Notes: generated by a model from the sequence alone, not told the origin. 45,982 nt of DNA from JBOCEF01 sp047610385 (GCA_047610385.1 JBLGAC010000033.1:1-45982); one strand, 5' to 3'; counted from the first letter of the stretch, positions 33,620 through 43,082 are shown. Made by a program: numbers and translations.

Positions 33620-35034
33620 CCACGCATATGCACACGCCGCGCCACGCGGCCCCGCCTCGCGCCACTGCCGTCGCCGCGGCCTTGCCTGATCGCACAGGCG
33701 CAATGGCCCGCGCTGCTTGGCTGGGCCTTGGCCTTGGGCTGTCAGCCGCCTGCCTTTGGGCATGGGCCAGTCCGGCCAATGCCGCCGCGCAGATCCAGCA
33801 GATCGAAACCCCCGGCGGGCTGAAGGCTTGGCTGGTCGAAGAACACGCGATCCCCATGGTCGCGATTGAGATCATCTTTCCCGGCGGCGCTGGCCGCGAT
33901 GCAGAAGGCGTGGCCGGGTCCAGCTACTTCCTGTCAGCCATGCTGGACGAAGGTGCGGGAGAGTTGGAGAGCGCGGCATTCTCGGCCAAAGCCGATGAAC
34001 TGGCGCTGCGCTTTGGCTTTGATGCCGGGCAGGACAGCTTTTCAGTCTCAGCGCGGATGCTGACCGCGAACCGAGACGAAAGCGTGGAGCTGTTGCGCCT
34101 TGCGATGACCCAGCCGCGCTTTGACGACGAACCGATGGCCCGCGTGCGCGCCCAGATCCTGTCAGGCCTGCGAAACGAAGAAACCGATCCCGGCGCGATG
34201 GCCGACAAGGCCTGGCGCGCGGCGGTGTTCGCCAGCGATGCCTACGGTGCCCCGATGAAGGGCGAGGCGGCGGATGTTGAAGCGATGCAGGCAGACGATC
34301 TGCGCGCCGCCCGCCTGCGCGCGTTCAACCTGTCAGGCGCCGCGATCGGCGTGGTCGGCGACATCACCGCAGCAGAACTGGGGCCAATGTTGGACCGTCT
34401 GCTTGGCGATCTGCCCAATGTCGCGGTCGCCCCGGCCCCGAAGGCCGAAACGTCCTTTGACGGCGCTTTGCAGGTGGTCGAATTTGACACCCCCCAATCG
34501 GTGGCGCGGCTGGTCGGGCCGGGCATCCTGCGCGACGATCCCGATTTCATGCCAGCTTATGTGATGAACCACATCCTCGGCGGTGGTGGGTTTTCATCCC
34601 GCCTGACCGAGGAGGTGCGCGAAAAGCGCGGCCTGACCTATTCCGTGTGGTCCTATCTGGCACCGCTGGACCGGGCGGGCCTGTATATGGCCGGGGTGTC
34701 CTCAGACAACGCCCGGATCAAGGAAGCGGTGGACGTGATCCGCACTGAGTGGGCCCGCATGCGCGACCACGGCGTCACGGCCGCGGAGCTGGAGGCCGCA
34801 CAGCGCTATCTGACCGGCGCCTATCCGCTGCGCTTTGACAGCAACGCCAAGATCGCCGGGCAGCTGGCCGGGTTGATGCGCGACGGGTTCGCGCCCAGCT
34901 ACATCACTGAGCGCAATGCCCTGATCGAAGCCGTGACGCTGGACGACGTGGCGCGCGTGGCCGAACGCCTGCTGCGCCCGGACCTTCTGCATGTGGTGGT
35001 GGTTGGCAAGCCTGAGGGCCTGCTCGCCAACTGA
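33616..35034 (+). CDS. M16-family peptidase-like protein (inactive partner)
   Basis: The 472-residue exported protein aligns with M16 peptidases, but the zinc motif is replaced: GSSYFLSAMLDEGAGE stands where HxxEH should be. It keeps the substrate-groove elements of the partner subunit, including GGGFSSRLTEEVREKRGLTYSVWS. Paired with the active subunit upstream it probably works as the alpha-type partner that binds substrate, as in processing peptidase heterodimers. A long N-terminal tail precedes the membrane signal (AWLGLGLGLSAACLWAWA), so an internal start is possible. Confidence 0.92.
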   Translation: MTTHMHTPRHAAPPRATAVAAALPDRTGAMARAAWLGLGLGLSAACLWAWASPANAAAQIQQIETPGGLKAWLVEEHAIPMVAIEIIFPGGAGRDAEGVAGSSYFLSAMLDEGAGELESAAFSAKADELALRFGFDAGQDSFSVSARMLTANRDESVELLRLAMTQPRFDDEPMARVRAQILSGLRNEETDPGAMADKAWRAAVFASDAYGAPMKGEAADVEAMQADDLRAARLRAFNLSGAAIGVVGDITAAELGPMLDRLLGDLPNVAVAPAPKAETSFDGALQVVEFDTPQSVARLVGPGILRDDPDFMPAYVMNHILGGGGFSSRLTEEVREKRGLTYSVWSYLAPLDRAGLYMAGVSSDNARIKEAVDVIRTEWARMRDHGVTAAELEAAQRYLTGAYPLRFDSNAKIAGQLAGLMRDGFAPSYITERNALIEAVTLDDVARVAERLLRPDLLHVVVVGKPEGLLAN

Positions 35035-35050
35035 CGCGCCGGAGCTGCCT

Positions 35051-35088
35051 AAAGCCGCCCTCCGCCACCGCGCGGGGGGCGGCTTTTC
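35051..35088 (+). terminator. Terminator after the M16 pair
   Basis: AAGCCGCCC pairs with GGGCGGCTT around a GC-rich loop, followed by a short T-rich stretch. It lies 17 bases beyond the M16 stop and before mutL. Confidence 0.7.
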
Positions 35089-35252
35089 TTATGGCAGCGC
35101 ATGGGGCGGGCTGAGGGACGCGCCGCCGTCACCCGCCCACAATTTGCGCCGGTCCGCCCGCGGCGCGGGTCTGCGTTGCGCCCGGTGTCGCCGTGCCCCA
35201 AGGCGAGCCAGGCGCTTCCGACTCAGGGGGCGAATATGCTAGCTATGGTGCC

Positions 35253-37133
35253 ATGAACGCTCCTGACCGCAACATATCCGCCAGCACCCCGCGCATTCAT
35301 CGCTTGGATGAGGCCGCGCAGAACCGCATCGCCGCTGGCGAGGTGGTGGAGCGCCCTGCCTCTGCCGTGAAGGAGCTGGTGGAAAACGCGCTGGACGCTG
35401 GCGCAGCACATATCGACATCGTCATCGCAGACGGCGGCAAGACGCTGATCCGGGTCACCGATGACGGGTTCGGCATGGGCCCCGAAGATCTGGCAATGGC
35501 GGTGGAGCGGCACGCGACCTCAAAAATCGATGGCTCTGACCTGGTGAACATCCGCAGCTTCGGGTTTCGCGGCGAGGCGCTGCCCTCAATCGGCGCGGTG
35601 GCGCGGCTGGCGCTGACCTCACGCGCACAGGGCGCGGACGCGGCATGGACCCTGAGCGTGCAGGCCGGACGGATCGGGCGCATCGCCCCCGCCGCCTTGT
35701 CCAAGGGCACGGTCATTGAGGTGCGGGACCTGTTCTATGCCACCCCCGCGCGGCTAAAATTCCTGCGCACCGACCGGGCCGAAGTGATGGCAATCGCTGA
35801 GGGGGTTCGCCGCCTGTCCATGGCCGCGCCCCATGTCGCCTTTACCCTGCGCGACGTGTCGGACGGCACGGGCGACGGGCGGCCCCTGTACCGCGCTGAG
35901 GCTGAGACCGGCGACCTGCCGACCGCCCGTCTGGCACGCCTGCGCCGAATTCTGGGGGCCGGGTTCGCCGAGGACAGCATCGCGATTGATGCAGAGCGTG
36001 AGGGGATCGAACTGGCGGGGTTCGTGTCCCTGCCCGCCGCTGCGCGCAGCTCAAACGCCCATCAGCATCTGGTGATCAACGGGCGCCCGGTGAAAGACCG
36101 CATGCTGCTTGGTGCCCTGCGTGGCGGCTTTGGCGATCTGCTGGCCCATGGCCGCCACCCGGCTGCGGCGCTGTTCATCACCTGCCCGTTTGATCTGCTC
36201 GACGTCAATGTGCACCCGGCCAAGACCGAAGTGCGGTTCCGCGATCCCGGCATGGTGCGTGGGCTGATCGTGTCCGCCATCCGCCATACCATGGCCGAGG
36301 CCGGGCACCGCGCCACCACCGCCATGGGGGACGCCGCGCTCGGCGCCCTGTCGCGCGGGGTGGAGGGCGCGGTCTATCAAGCGCCGGTCCGGTCCTTTGG
36401 CGGCTACGGATCCTACACGCCGCCGCCGCGTCCGGCGCAGGGTGTGCTGGACGCCACCTATGCCGCGCAGGCACCCACCGGCATGGCCGAGGGCCCGCCG
36501 CCCATGGGCTGGTCCGCACGGGTTGAGCCTGAGCCAGAGGCCGTGTCACAGGGCCTGCCCTTGGGGGCCGCACGCGCGCAACTGCACGAAACCTACATCG
36601 TCGCCCAGACCACGTCTGGCGTGGTGTTCGTCGACCAGCACGCCGCCCATGAACGGCTCGTCTATGAGCGCCTGAAACGCCAATTGGCAGAAACCGGCGT
36701 GAAGCGCCAAGCGCTGCTGATCCCCGAAGTGGTCGAGATGACCGACAGCGACGCCGATCAGATCCTGTCCGCGGCTGACGCATTGGCCGAAGCGGGGTTG
36801 ATCATCGAAGCCTTCGGCCCCGGCACGATCTGCGTGCGCGAAATCCCGGCGGAGCTGGGGCGCCCCGACGCAGGCGCGTTGCTGCGCGATGTGGCCGACG
36901 AATTGGCCGAAGCAGGGGTATCGCGCACCATAGAGGCGCGGCTGCACGCCGTGCTGTCGCGCATGGCCTGCCATGGGTCCGTCCGCGCAGGGCGGCGGAT
37001 GTCGGGGCCTGAGATGGACGCTCTGTTGCGCGAGATGGAGGCGACGCCGAATTCTGGCCAATGCAACCATGGCCGCCCGACCTTTGTGAAGCTGTCACTG
37101 GCTGAGCTGGAAAAGCTGTTCAGCCGCCGCTGA
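35253..37133 (+). CDS. mutL: DNA mismatch repair protein MutL (with endonuclease motif)
   Basis: The 626-residue protein has the GHKL ATPase domain (ENALDAGA, DDGFGM, GFRGEALPSIG, ATSK), the transducer region, a variable Pro/Gly linker (about 350-440) and the dimerisation domain. The nuclease motif DQHAAHERLVYE (from Asp461) matches DQHA(X)2E(X)4E, with supporting ACHGSVRAG and QCNHGRPTF. It is therefore the endonuclease type expected in bacteria without MutH. The start at 35253 matches the conserved N-terminus; there is no strong ribosome binding site. Confidence 0.97.
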   Translation: MNAPDRNISASTPRIHRLDEAAQNRIAAGEVVERPASAVKELVENALDAGAAHIDIVIADGGKTLIRVTDDGFGMGPEDLAMAVERHATSKIDGSDLVNIRSFGFRGEALPSIGAVARLALTSRAQGADAAWTLSVQAGRIGRIAPAALSKGTVIEVRDLFYATPARLKFLRTDRAEVMAIAEGVRRLSMAAPHVAFTLRDVSDGTGDGRPLYRAEAETGDLPTARLARLRRILGAGFAEDSIAIDAEREGIELAGFVSLPAAARSSNAHQHLVINGRPVKDRMLLGALRGGFGDLLAHGRHPAAALFITCPFDLLDVNVHPAKTEVRFRDPGMVRGLIVSAIRHTMAEAGHRATTAMGDAALGALSRGVEGAVYQAPVRSFGGYGSYTPPPRPAQGVLDATYAAQAPTGMAEGPPPMGWSARVEPEPEAVSQGLPLGAARAQLHETYIVAQTTSGVVFVDQHAAHERLVYERLKRQLAETGVKRQALLIPEVVEMTDSDADQILSAADALAEAGLIIEAFGPGTICVREIPAELGRPDAGALLRDVADELAEAGVSRTIEARLHAVLSRMACHGSVRAGRRMSGPEMDALLREMEATPNSGQCNHGRPTFVKLSLAELEKLFSRR

Positions 37134-37293
37134 TCCCTGCGGGAGCCGCGCGCCGAAGCGCCCGCCTATGGCCACTGGTCCGCCCGCGCGGCAATGGCGG
37201 GCCAGGCGCCGCTTGGCCCCTTGGCAGCCCGCGCACCGGGTTCAGCGCGCCGCGGGTGCATGGCCAGCCACGGGCGCAAGGCCCGGCGCGGCG

Positions 37294-38211
37294 CTAGCGC
37301 CGCAGCAGCCACAGCATTGCCACCCCAGTCAGCGCGATGCCGCCCAGCACCTGGGGCGCGACCCAGCCGTGACCGGCCAGCCCTTCCCAGATGATCACAA
37401 AGCTCGGCACCAGGTATCCATAGGCCATCGCCCGGCCCGCGGGCAGATGCAGCGCCGCAAATTGCAGCAGCACTGTGGTGGTCGCCGTCGCCATCAGCGC
37501 CAGATACCCGATGGCGATGAAGGCCACTGGCGGCACCGCGGTCCAATCGGTCGCGAGCAGCGTGCCATCGGCCAATGACAGCGCCAGAATCACAAGCCCA
37601 CAGGCACCGGTGGTCCAAAAGGCGAAGGCGAGCGGCGGCTCACCGCGGTTCAGGCGTTTGACCATCGGGGTATAGAGCGCATGTGCCGTGCAGCCGATCA
37701 GGTACAGCCGCTCTCCCACCCCCAGCCGCAATGCAAGCAATGCATCGATATCCGCGCGAAAAATCACCCAAAGCGCGCCGATCCCGCCCAACACCAAGGC
37801 TGAGATCATGCCCGCCCCGGCCCTCTGCCCCGCCACCAGGCGGCCGAATCCCGCGCTCATCAACGGGGTCAGCGTGAACACCGCGGCGGTGGAGACAGGG
37901 TCCGTCAGGCGCAGCGCCTCAAACATCAGCACGAAATAGACTGCCAGCAGCAGACCCAGCACCAGATACCGCCACGGCGCCTGCAACTGTGCCCGCCGCA
38001 GCCCCGGCCCCAGCGCCGCCGTCACGCCAAGCGCCATGATCGCCACCCCAAACCGCGCGGCATTAAGCGCTGATGGCGACACATGCGGCGCCGCCAGATG
38101 CCCAAGGCTGAACGACCCCGAAATGATCAGCGCAAAGGCCAGCATCGCGCCATGGCCCTTCAGCGCATTGCGGCGCAGCCCTGCGGCCGCGCGTGCGGAG
38201 CTGCCGGTCAC
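37294..38211 (-). CDS. DMT-superfamily transporter (EamA domains)
   Basis: The 305-residue protein has about ten membrane helices in two EamA repeats (LNAARFGVAIMALGVTAALGPGL; EALRLTDPVSTAAVFTLTPLMSAGFGRLVAGQ; PAGRAMAYGYLVPSFVIIWEGLAGHGW). It is not closely similar to the EamA protein at 22 kb. It starts with GTG and lies 108 bases downstream of preA on the same strand, so it may move pyrimidine-related metabolites, but this is only positional. Confidence 0.88.
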   Translation of the reverse strand: MTGSSARAAAGLRRNALKGHGAMLAFALIISGSFSLGHLAAPHVSPSALNAARFGVAIMALGVTAALGPGLRRAQLQAPWRYLVLGLLLAVYFVLMFEALRLTDPVSTAAVFTLTPLMSAGFGRLVAGQRAGAGMISALVLGGIGALWVIFRADIDALLALRLGVGERLYLIGCTAHALYTPMVKRLNRGEPPLAFAFWTTGACGLVILALSLADGTLLATDWTAVPPVAFIAIGYLALMATATTTVLLQFAALHLPAGRAMAYGYLVPSFVIIWEGLAGHGWVAPQVLGGIALTGVAMLWLLRR

Positions 38212-38319
38212 ACCGATGCCCCCGGCTTGGCAACCGGGTGCCGCCAGATGGTGCCCAACCTCAGTGCGCGCCGCGGGTGCGGCACCGGCAAGGGGCGCGG
38301 CATCAGCGCGGCGCTTGGG

Positions 38320-39621
38320 TCATTCCGCCGCCGCGGCGGAGGGGTTGTTGGGGTGCATGGTCCAGTTGGCATACTCATCCGACACCGTTTTACCAGTGCG
38401 CGGATCGACCTCACCAGCCGTCATTTCGGTCATGGAAATGCAGTCTTGAACCGGGCAGGCCACCACGCACAGGTTGCAGGCGACACATTCGTCGTCCATC
38501 ACCTCAAACACACGGTCTTCGGACATCGAAATCGCCTGATGCGAGGTGTCCTCGCACGCCGCATAGCAGCGGCCACATTTGATGCACAGATCCTGGTCGA
38601 TCTTGGCCTTGGCGACGTAATTCAGGTTCAGATACTGCCAGTCGGTGACGTTGCCCACGGCCTTGCCCATGAAGGCGGGCACATGGGGGTGCCCGGCACC
38701 GTCCATCCAGTCCGACAGGCCACTGGTCATTTCCTGCACCACCTTGAACCCGTAGATCATGGCCGCGGTGCAGACCTGCACGTTGCCGCAGCCAAGCGCG
38801 ATGAATTCAGCCGCGTCGCGCCATGTGGTGATGCCGCCGATGCCGGACATGGGGATACTGCCGCAATCTGCGTCGCGCGCAATCTCGGCCACCATGTTCA
38901 GCGCGATCGGTTTGACCGCTGGGCCGCACATGCCGCCATGGCTGCCCCTGCCGTCTATCGATGGTTCGGGCGAAAACGTGTCGAGGTTCACCGAAATGAT
39001 CGAGCTGACCGTGTTGATCAGCGACACCGCGTCGGCACCTCCGGCCTTGGCAGCGCGGGCGGGATACCGGATGTCGGTGATGTTGGGCGTCAGCTTCACG
39101 ATCACCGGCATGCGGGTGGTGGCCTTGCACCAGCGGGCGACCATTTCGATGTATTCTGGGACCTGCCCGACGGCGGCGCCCATGCCGCGCTCTGACATCC
39201 CGTGGGGGCAGCCGAAATTCAGCTCAATGCCATCGGCGCCGGTGGCCTCCACCAGCGGCAGGATTGAGGTCCAGCTTTCCTCATCACACGGCACCATCAG
39301 GCTGACCACCATCGCGCGGTCGGGGTAATCGCGTTTGACGGCTTTGATCTCGTCAAGGTTCACCTGAAGCGGCCGGTCGGTGATCAGCTCAATGTTGTTG
39401 AGCGCCAGCAGCCGCCGATCCGCGCCAAAGATCGCGCCATAGCGCGGCCCGTTGACGTTGACCACATGGGGGTCCAGCCCCAGCGTTTTCCACACCACGC
39501 CGCCCCATCCGGCCTCAAAGGCGCGGCGGACATTGTATTCCTTGTCCGTCGGCGGGGCCGAGGCCAGCCAGAACGGGTTCGGCGATTTGATGCCGGCGAA
39601 GTCGGAGCGCAGGTCGGCCAT
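38320..39621 (-). CDS. preA: NAD-dependent dihydropyrimidine dehydrogenase, subunit PreA
   Basis: The 433-residue subunit combines a dihydroorotate dehydrogenase-like FMN barrel (FWLASAPPTDKEYNVRRAF; GIELNFGCPHGMSERGMG; VIVKLTPNITDI; MSGIGGITTWRDAAEF) with a C-terminal ferredoxin domain holding two 4Fe-4S sites (CIKCGRCYAAC and CVACNLCVVAC). With PreT it reduces uracil and thymine to dihydropyrimidines, the first step of the reductive degradation route. The later enzymes are not in this window. GGGAGAA precedes the ATG. Confidence 0.97.
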   Translation of the reverse strand: MADLRSDFAGIKSPNPFWLASAPPTDKEYNVRRAFEAGWGGVVWKTLGLDPHVVNVNGPRYGAIFGADRRLLALNNIELITDRPLQVNLDEIKAVKRDYPDRAMVVSLMVPCDEESWTSILPLVEATGADGIELNFGCPHGMSERGMGAAVGQVPEYIEMVARWCKATTRMPVIVKLTPNITDIRYPARAAKAGGADAVSLINTVSSIISVNLDTFSPEPSIDGRGSHGGMCGPAVKPIALNMVAEIARDADCGSIPMSGIGGITTWRDAAEFIALGCGNVQVCTAAMIYGFKVVQEMTSGLSDWMDGAGHPHVPAFMGKAVGNVTDWQYLNLNYVAKAKIDQDLCIKCGRCYAACEDTSHQAISMSEDRVFEVMDDECVACNLCVVACPVQDCISMTEMTAGEVDPRTGKTVSDEYANWTMHPNNPSAAAAE

Positions 39622-39644
39622 GGGTCTTCTCCCTTGTCGGGGGC

Positions 39645-40022
39645 TCAGCGCGAGGCGAGCAGAATGGTGGCGCCCTCGCTGTCGCGGATCAGGGCGTGAA
39701 TGGTGTCCCGATCCCACGGTGCGGGGGTCGGGGGCGTCAGAATTTCAACCCCAAGGGCCAGAAGCCGCCGTTCCTCAGCCGCCACATCGCCAACAATCAG
39801 CGGCAGGACGGGGCGGTCGGTGACGGGCATCGTGTCCACGGGGTCAAGATGGATCTGCGTGCGCGCGCCGGGGATTTCCATCATCACCCAGCGCGCCTGG
39901 GTGCCGGACGGCCCGACATAGGGCGCGTCCATGCTGACAACCGCGCCCATGACGTCGCGCCAAAATGCCATGGCCCGATCAAGATCGAGCACCGGCAGAG
40001 TGGCGAAAGCGACATGGGCCAT
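39645..40022 (-). CDS. VOC-superfamily (glyoxalase-fold) protein
   Basis: The 125-residue protein has the vicinal-oxygen-chelate fold: FATLPVLDLDRAMAFWRDVMG at the N-terminus, a central WVMMEIPGARTQIHL strand and a C-terminal half repeat (PLIVGDVAAEERRLLALGVEIL ... IRDSEGATILLAS). A His near residue 58 and the late Glu could bind metal. Function is unknown. It lies five bases after preT and 23 bases before preA, inside what is otherwise a two-gene unit, so it is almost certainly co-transcribed with both. Confidence 0.85.
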   Translation of the reverse strand: MAHVAFATLPVLDLDRAMAFWRDVMGAVVSMDAPYVGPSGTQARWVMMEIPGARTQIHLDPVDTMPVTDRPVLPLIVGDVAAEERRLLALGVEILTPPTPAPWDRDTIHALIRDSEGATILLASR

Positions 40023-40027
40023 GGCGG

Positions 40028-41362
40028 TCAGCCTTTGGTCAGGATGGCGTGGATGTCCTCAGCAGCGTCGCGGCCTTCGGCCACGGCGGTCACCGTCAGA
40101 TCATCACCGCCTGAGGCACAATCGCCCCCCGCCCAGACCATGGCGCGGGATGTCTTGCCCGCCCCGGTCACCGCAATTTTACGGCCCGACAGGTCCAACC
40201 CATCAGGGGCGGCCAGGGTTTGGCCGATGGCTTTGAACACCTGATCGGCGGGCAGGACAAAGATCTCGCCAGTCCCCTCAAGCCCGTTCGGGCCGGTGTG
40301 GGTGTATTCAAATTCAATCGCCTGCGCGGCCCCGTTGCCGGTCACGCGGACCGGGCGGGCATTGGGGCGGATCACCACACCGCGCGCGGCGGCGAGGTCT
40401 TGTTCAAACTTCGATGCGGGCATGGCATCCTGGCCGCGGCGATACACGAGGCTGACCTGTTCGGCCCCCAGCGCCTTGGCCTGCACGGCGGCGTCCACCG
40501 CGGTCATGCCGCCGCCGATCACCACAACGTGGCGCCCGATGGGCAGCGCGGCCATATCCCCGGCCTGACGCAGACCAGCGATGAATTCAACCGCATCCTC
40601 AACGCCCGGCAGATCCTCGCCCTCAGCCCCCAGCGCGTTGACGCCGCCAAGGCCAATGCCGAGGAACACGGCGTCATATTCAGCCTCAAGCGCGCCCAGC
40701 GTCAGCGTGTCGCCCAAGCGCTGGTTGTGGGTCAGCGTGATGCCGCCGATCTGCATCAGCCATTCGACCTCAGCCTGCGCGAACCCGTCGACGGTTTTGT
40801 AGGCGGCGATGCCATATTCGTTCAGCCCGCCAGGTTTGGGGGCTGCGTCCATCAGCGCTACGTCATGGCCGTGCATCGCAAGGCGGTGCGCGCAGGCCAG
40901 ACCCGCAGGCCCGGCGCCAACCACCGCCACGCGCTTGCCGCTGGCGGCGGCGCGGGTGAAGGGGTGCATGCCCTTGGCCATCAGATGGTCGGTGGCGTGG
41001 CGCTGAAGGCGGCCGATCTGCACCGGATCACCTTCGGCGATCTCGCGCACACAGGCTTCCTCGCACAGGGTTTCGGTGGGGCACACGCGGGCGCACATAC
41101 CGCCGAGGATGTTCTGTTCAAAGATCGTCTTGGCCGCACCCACATCGTTTCCCGCCGCGATCTGGCGGATGAACAGCGGGATGTCGATCGCGGTCGGGCA
41201 GGCCGTCATGCACGGCGCGTCATGGCAGAAATAGCAGCGATCGGCAGCGACGACCGCTTCGTGCCTGCTGAGGGGGGGGTGGAGATCGGCGAAATTCGCC
41301 GCGATCTCTGTCCCCGAAAGGCGCCCCGAAGCGATGCCGGGGGCGAGGCGCGCTTGCGTCAT
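40028..41362 (-). CDS. preT: NAD-dependent dihydropyrimidine dehydrogenase, subunit PreT
   Basis: The 444-residue flavoprotein resembles the small subunit of glutamate synthase: an N-terminal Fe-S region (CYFCHDAPCMTACPTAIDIP and CARVCPTETLCEEAC), an FAD dinucleotide-binding motif VVGAGPAGLACAHRL and an NAD-binding VIGGGMTAVDAAVQA. It transfers electrons between NAD(H) and PreA. AGGGAG sets the start at 41362. It heads the preT-VOC-preA group. Confidence 0.96.
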   Translation of the reverse strand: MTQARLAPGIASGRLSGTEIAANFADLHPPLSRHEAVVAADRCYFCHDAPCMTACPTAIDIPLFIRQIAAGNDVGAAKTIFEQNILGGMCARVCPTETLCEEACVREIAEGDPVQIGRLQRHATDHLMAKGMHPFTRAAASGKRVAVVGAGPAGLACAHRLAMHGHDVALMDAAPKPGGLNEYGIAAYKTVDGFAQAEVEWLMQIGGITLTHNQRLGDTLTLGALEAEYDAVFLGIGLGGVNALGAEGEDLPGVEDAVEFIAGLRQAGDMAALPIGRHVVVIGGGMTAVDAAVQAKALGAEQVSLVYRRGQDAMPASKFEQDLAAARGVVIRPNARPVRVTGNGAAQAIEFEYTHTGPNGLEGTGEIFVLPADQVFKAIGQTLAAPDGLDLSGRKIAVTGAGKTSRAMVWAGGDCASGGDDLTVTAVAEGRDAAEDIHAILTKG

Positions 41363-41472
41363 CTGAGTCTCCCTGATGGACCTTTTCATCTTCAGGTCAG
41401 CATGGGAGCGGTCCGTTTTTTTATCAACTGGAAAATTTTACAACGCTGCAAAAAATGAACTGAAACGCAAAA

Positions 41473-41502
41473 CGCCCCCGCCGGATGTCTCCCGCAGGGG
41501 CG
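41473..41502 (-). terminator. Terminator of the SapC gene
   Basis: On the minus strand a CGCCCC/GGGGCG stem with an internally paired loop is followed by four Ts. It begins 20 bases after the SapC stop and upstream of preT. Confidence 0.65.
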
Positions 41503-41521
41503 CAATGTTCAGATCAGCGGA

Positions 41522-42280
41522 TCAGGCGGGCTTGCGCGCCGCGGCCCGGGTGGTCAGCCGACCCCAGTTGTTCATCGACATCATCTGGCAATACGCCACC
41601 GCCAGCGCGCCACGCTTGCGCACATCAAGGAACGCCTCATCCGACAGCGCGTTCAGCTTTTTCTCATCCACGATCATGAAATCGGTCAGGCGCACCACTT
41701 CGCCGCCCGGCAGATCCAGCGTGCCGGTCTGGGTCAGCAGCAGATCATGTTCGCGCAGCACGGCGGTGACCTGTTCGGTGGCCATCGCCTGGCGCTGGAA
41801 ATTCAGACAGAAATCCATGGCGTTGGTCGTGGTCTCAGTGGCCTTGGCGTCGGCAAAGAACTTATCGCCGCCGTCTTCGACAATCCGGTCTGAGGCCCGG
41901 TCGATGCACAGCAGCACCTGATCCTTGGCGACGTCGGGCCGCGTCAGAATGAACGGATGACGGCGCACATAGGCGGGCACATAGGCACCCGGCTGCCATT
42001 TCATGTCGGCGTTGATGAACAGGTTTTCGCTTTTGCGAATGCCCACCACAGCAACCGGTGAGACGGTGTCCTTGCCGGTGAACACGATCGGGTACCAGAC
42101 CCCCGCCTGTGCAAATTCAGCCATATTAAGCGGGATCGCATTGGCACCAGCGGTGAACGCGAAATCCTCATGGGCTTTCAGGCCCAGGGATCCGTGGCGC
42201 GACGCTTCGAGCACTTCGGGCGACGCATAGAACAACGGCGCGGGGCGCGCGGGGGCGGTGGTGGCGTCAGCTTCGGTCAC
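41522..42280 (-). CDS. SapC-family protein
   Basis: The 252-residue protein has the SapC signature: PLFYASPEVLEASRHGSLGLK, FAQAGVWYPIVFTG, MKWQPGAYVPAYVRRHPFIL, LCIDRASDRIVEDGGDKFF and FMIVDEKKLNALSDE. The family was named after a Campylobacter S-layer locus gene, but these soluble proteins occur widely in Alphaproteobacteria without S-layers and the role is unknown. It uses GTG at 42280 with a poorly spaced AGGA, and is divergent from mmcB. Confidence 0.88.
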   Translation of the reverse strand: MTEADATTAPARPAPLFYASPEVLEASRHGSLGLKAHEDFAFTAGANAIPLNMAEFAQAGVWYPIVFTGKDTVSPVAVVGIRKSENLFINADMKWQPGAYVPAYVRRHPFILTRPDVAKDQVLLCIDRASDRIVEDGGDKFFADAKATETTTNAMDFCLNFQRQAMATEQVTAVLREHDLLLTQTGTLDLPGGEVVRLTDFMIVDEKKLNALSDEAFLDVRKRGALAVAYCQMMSMNNWGRLTTRAAARKPA

Positions 42281-42415
42281 GGGCTAAATCCAGTCCTGCT
42301 TTGAAATCACGGTCGCGAACGTAAACACGGGTGTAGCGGAAAAGGGGCGCATCACGCAATCGTGGCGCGCACAGGGCCAGTTGACGGCGCACGCAGACAA
42401 GCACAAAATGCGAAC

Positions 42416-42877
42416 ATGATGCCAGATCCCGCCCCCGGCGCCGTGCTGACCCGCGGCGTATGCCGATTTTTGATCGACGAAGGCTTCGCCCCGGCGGCGG
42501 AGTTCGCGCCAACGCGCGGGCTCCGCTGCGATGTGCTCGCGCTCAGCCCCAAAGGCGAGGTCTGGGTGGTGGAGTGCAAGTCGTCGCTCGCCGATTTCCG
42601 CTCAGACGCGAAATGGCAGGGGTATCTGGATTGGTGCGACCGGTTCTTTTTTGCCGTGGACGCCAATTTCCCCGATCACGTTCTGCCCGGCGATCACGGG
42701 CTGATCCGCGCCGATGGCTGGGGTGCAGGCGTGCTGCGTATGCCGGGCCATCGCCCCTTGGCCCCTGCGCGGCGCAAGGCGCTGACCTTGCGATTCGCGC
42801 GCGGTGCCGCGCTCAGGCTGCGCGGGGCGGTTGATCCCGGCGCGCGGGCGTTCAGCCCCGGCGACGCGGCGGGGTAG
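42416..42877 (+). CDS. mmcB: MmcB-family DNA repair protein
   Basis: The 153-residue protein belongs to the MmcB (DUF1052) family with a restriction-endonuclease-like core: RGLRCDVLALSPKGEVWVVECKSSLADFRSDAKW holds the Asp, Glu and Lys of a PD-(D/E)xK-type site. In Caulobacter MmcB is SOS-linked and acts in mismatch/translesion-type repair. Two adjacent ATGs (42416, 42419) are possible starts. I found no GAAC-N7-GAAC LexA box in the gap. Its last 26 bases overlap the opposite gene. Confidence 0.87.
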   Translation: MMPDPAPGAVLTRGVCRFLIDEGFAPAAEFAPTRGLRCDVLALSPKGEVWVVECKSSLADFRSDAKWQGYLDWCDRFFFAVDANFPDHVLPGDHGLIRADGWGAGVLRMPGHRPLAPARRKALTLRFARGAALRLRGAVDPGARAFSPGDAAG

Positions 42878-43082
42878 CGCCATCTTTTTTTGTCGGCTCA
42901 CCGCCCGCACGGGCGCGTTCGGCGGCGGCGCGAATCTCCTCAGCGATTTCCTCAGCTTCTTCGGGGAAAAAGTCCATTGGGATGCCGAATCCGTCGCCTT
43001 CGATATAAAGGCGCACCATGCCGTCAGAGGTCGGGCCGATCTGCAGATCCGCCGAAACATTGCTTTCGTCGTTGATGCCCAT
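42852..43082 (-). CDS. Small acidic protein (DUF6324-like)
   Basis: The 76-residue protein begins MGINDESNVSADLQIGPTSDGMVRLYIEG and continues with an acidic helix (FPEEAEEIAEEIRAAAERA) and a basic tail. It resembles a small conserved Rhodobacterales family that I recall as DUF6324; function is unknown. Its 3' end overlaps mmcB by 26 bases in convergent orientation, the extra basic tail being what makes the overlap. Confidence 0.8.
   Translation of the reverse strand: MGINDESNVSADLQIGPTSDGMVRLYIEGDGFGIPMDFFPEEAEEIAEEIRAAAERARAGGEPTKKDGATPPRRRG

Noticed and set aside
38083..39195. 370-codon plus-strand frame opposite preA
   Set aside because: It is the shadow of a confident gene, with His/Gly-rich composition.
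40220..41458. 412-codon plus-strand frame opposite preT
   Set aside because: Antisense shadow; PreT motifs are unambiguous on the minus strand.
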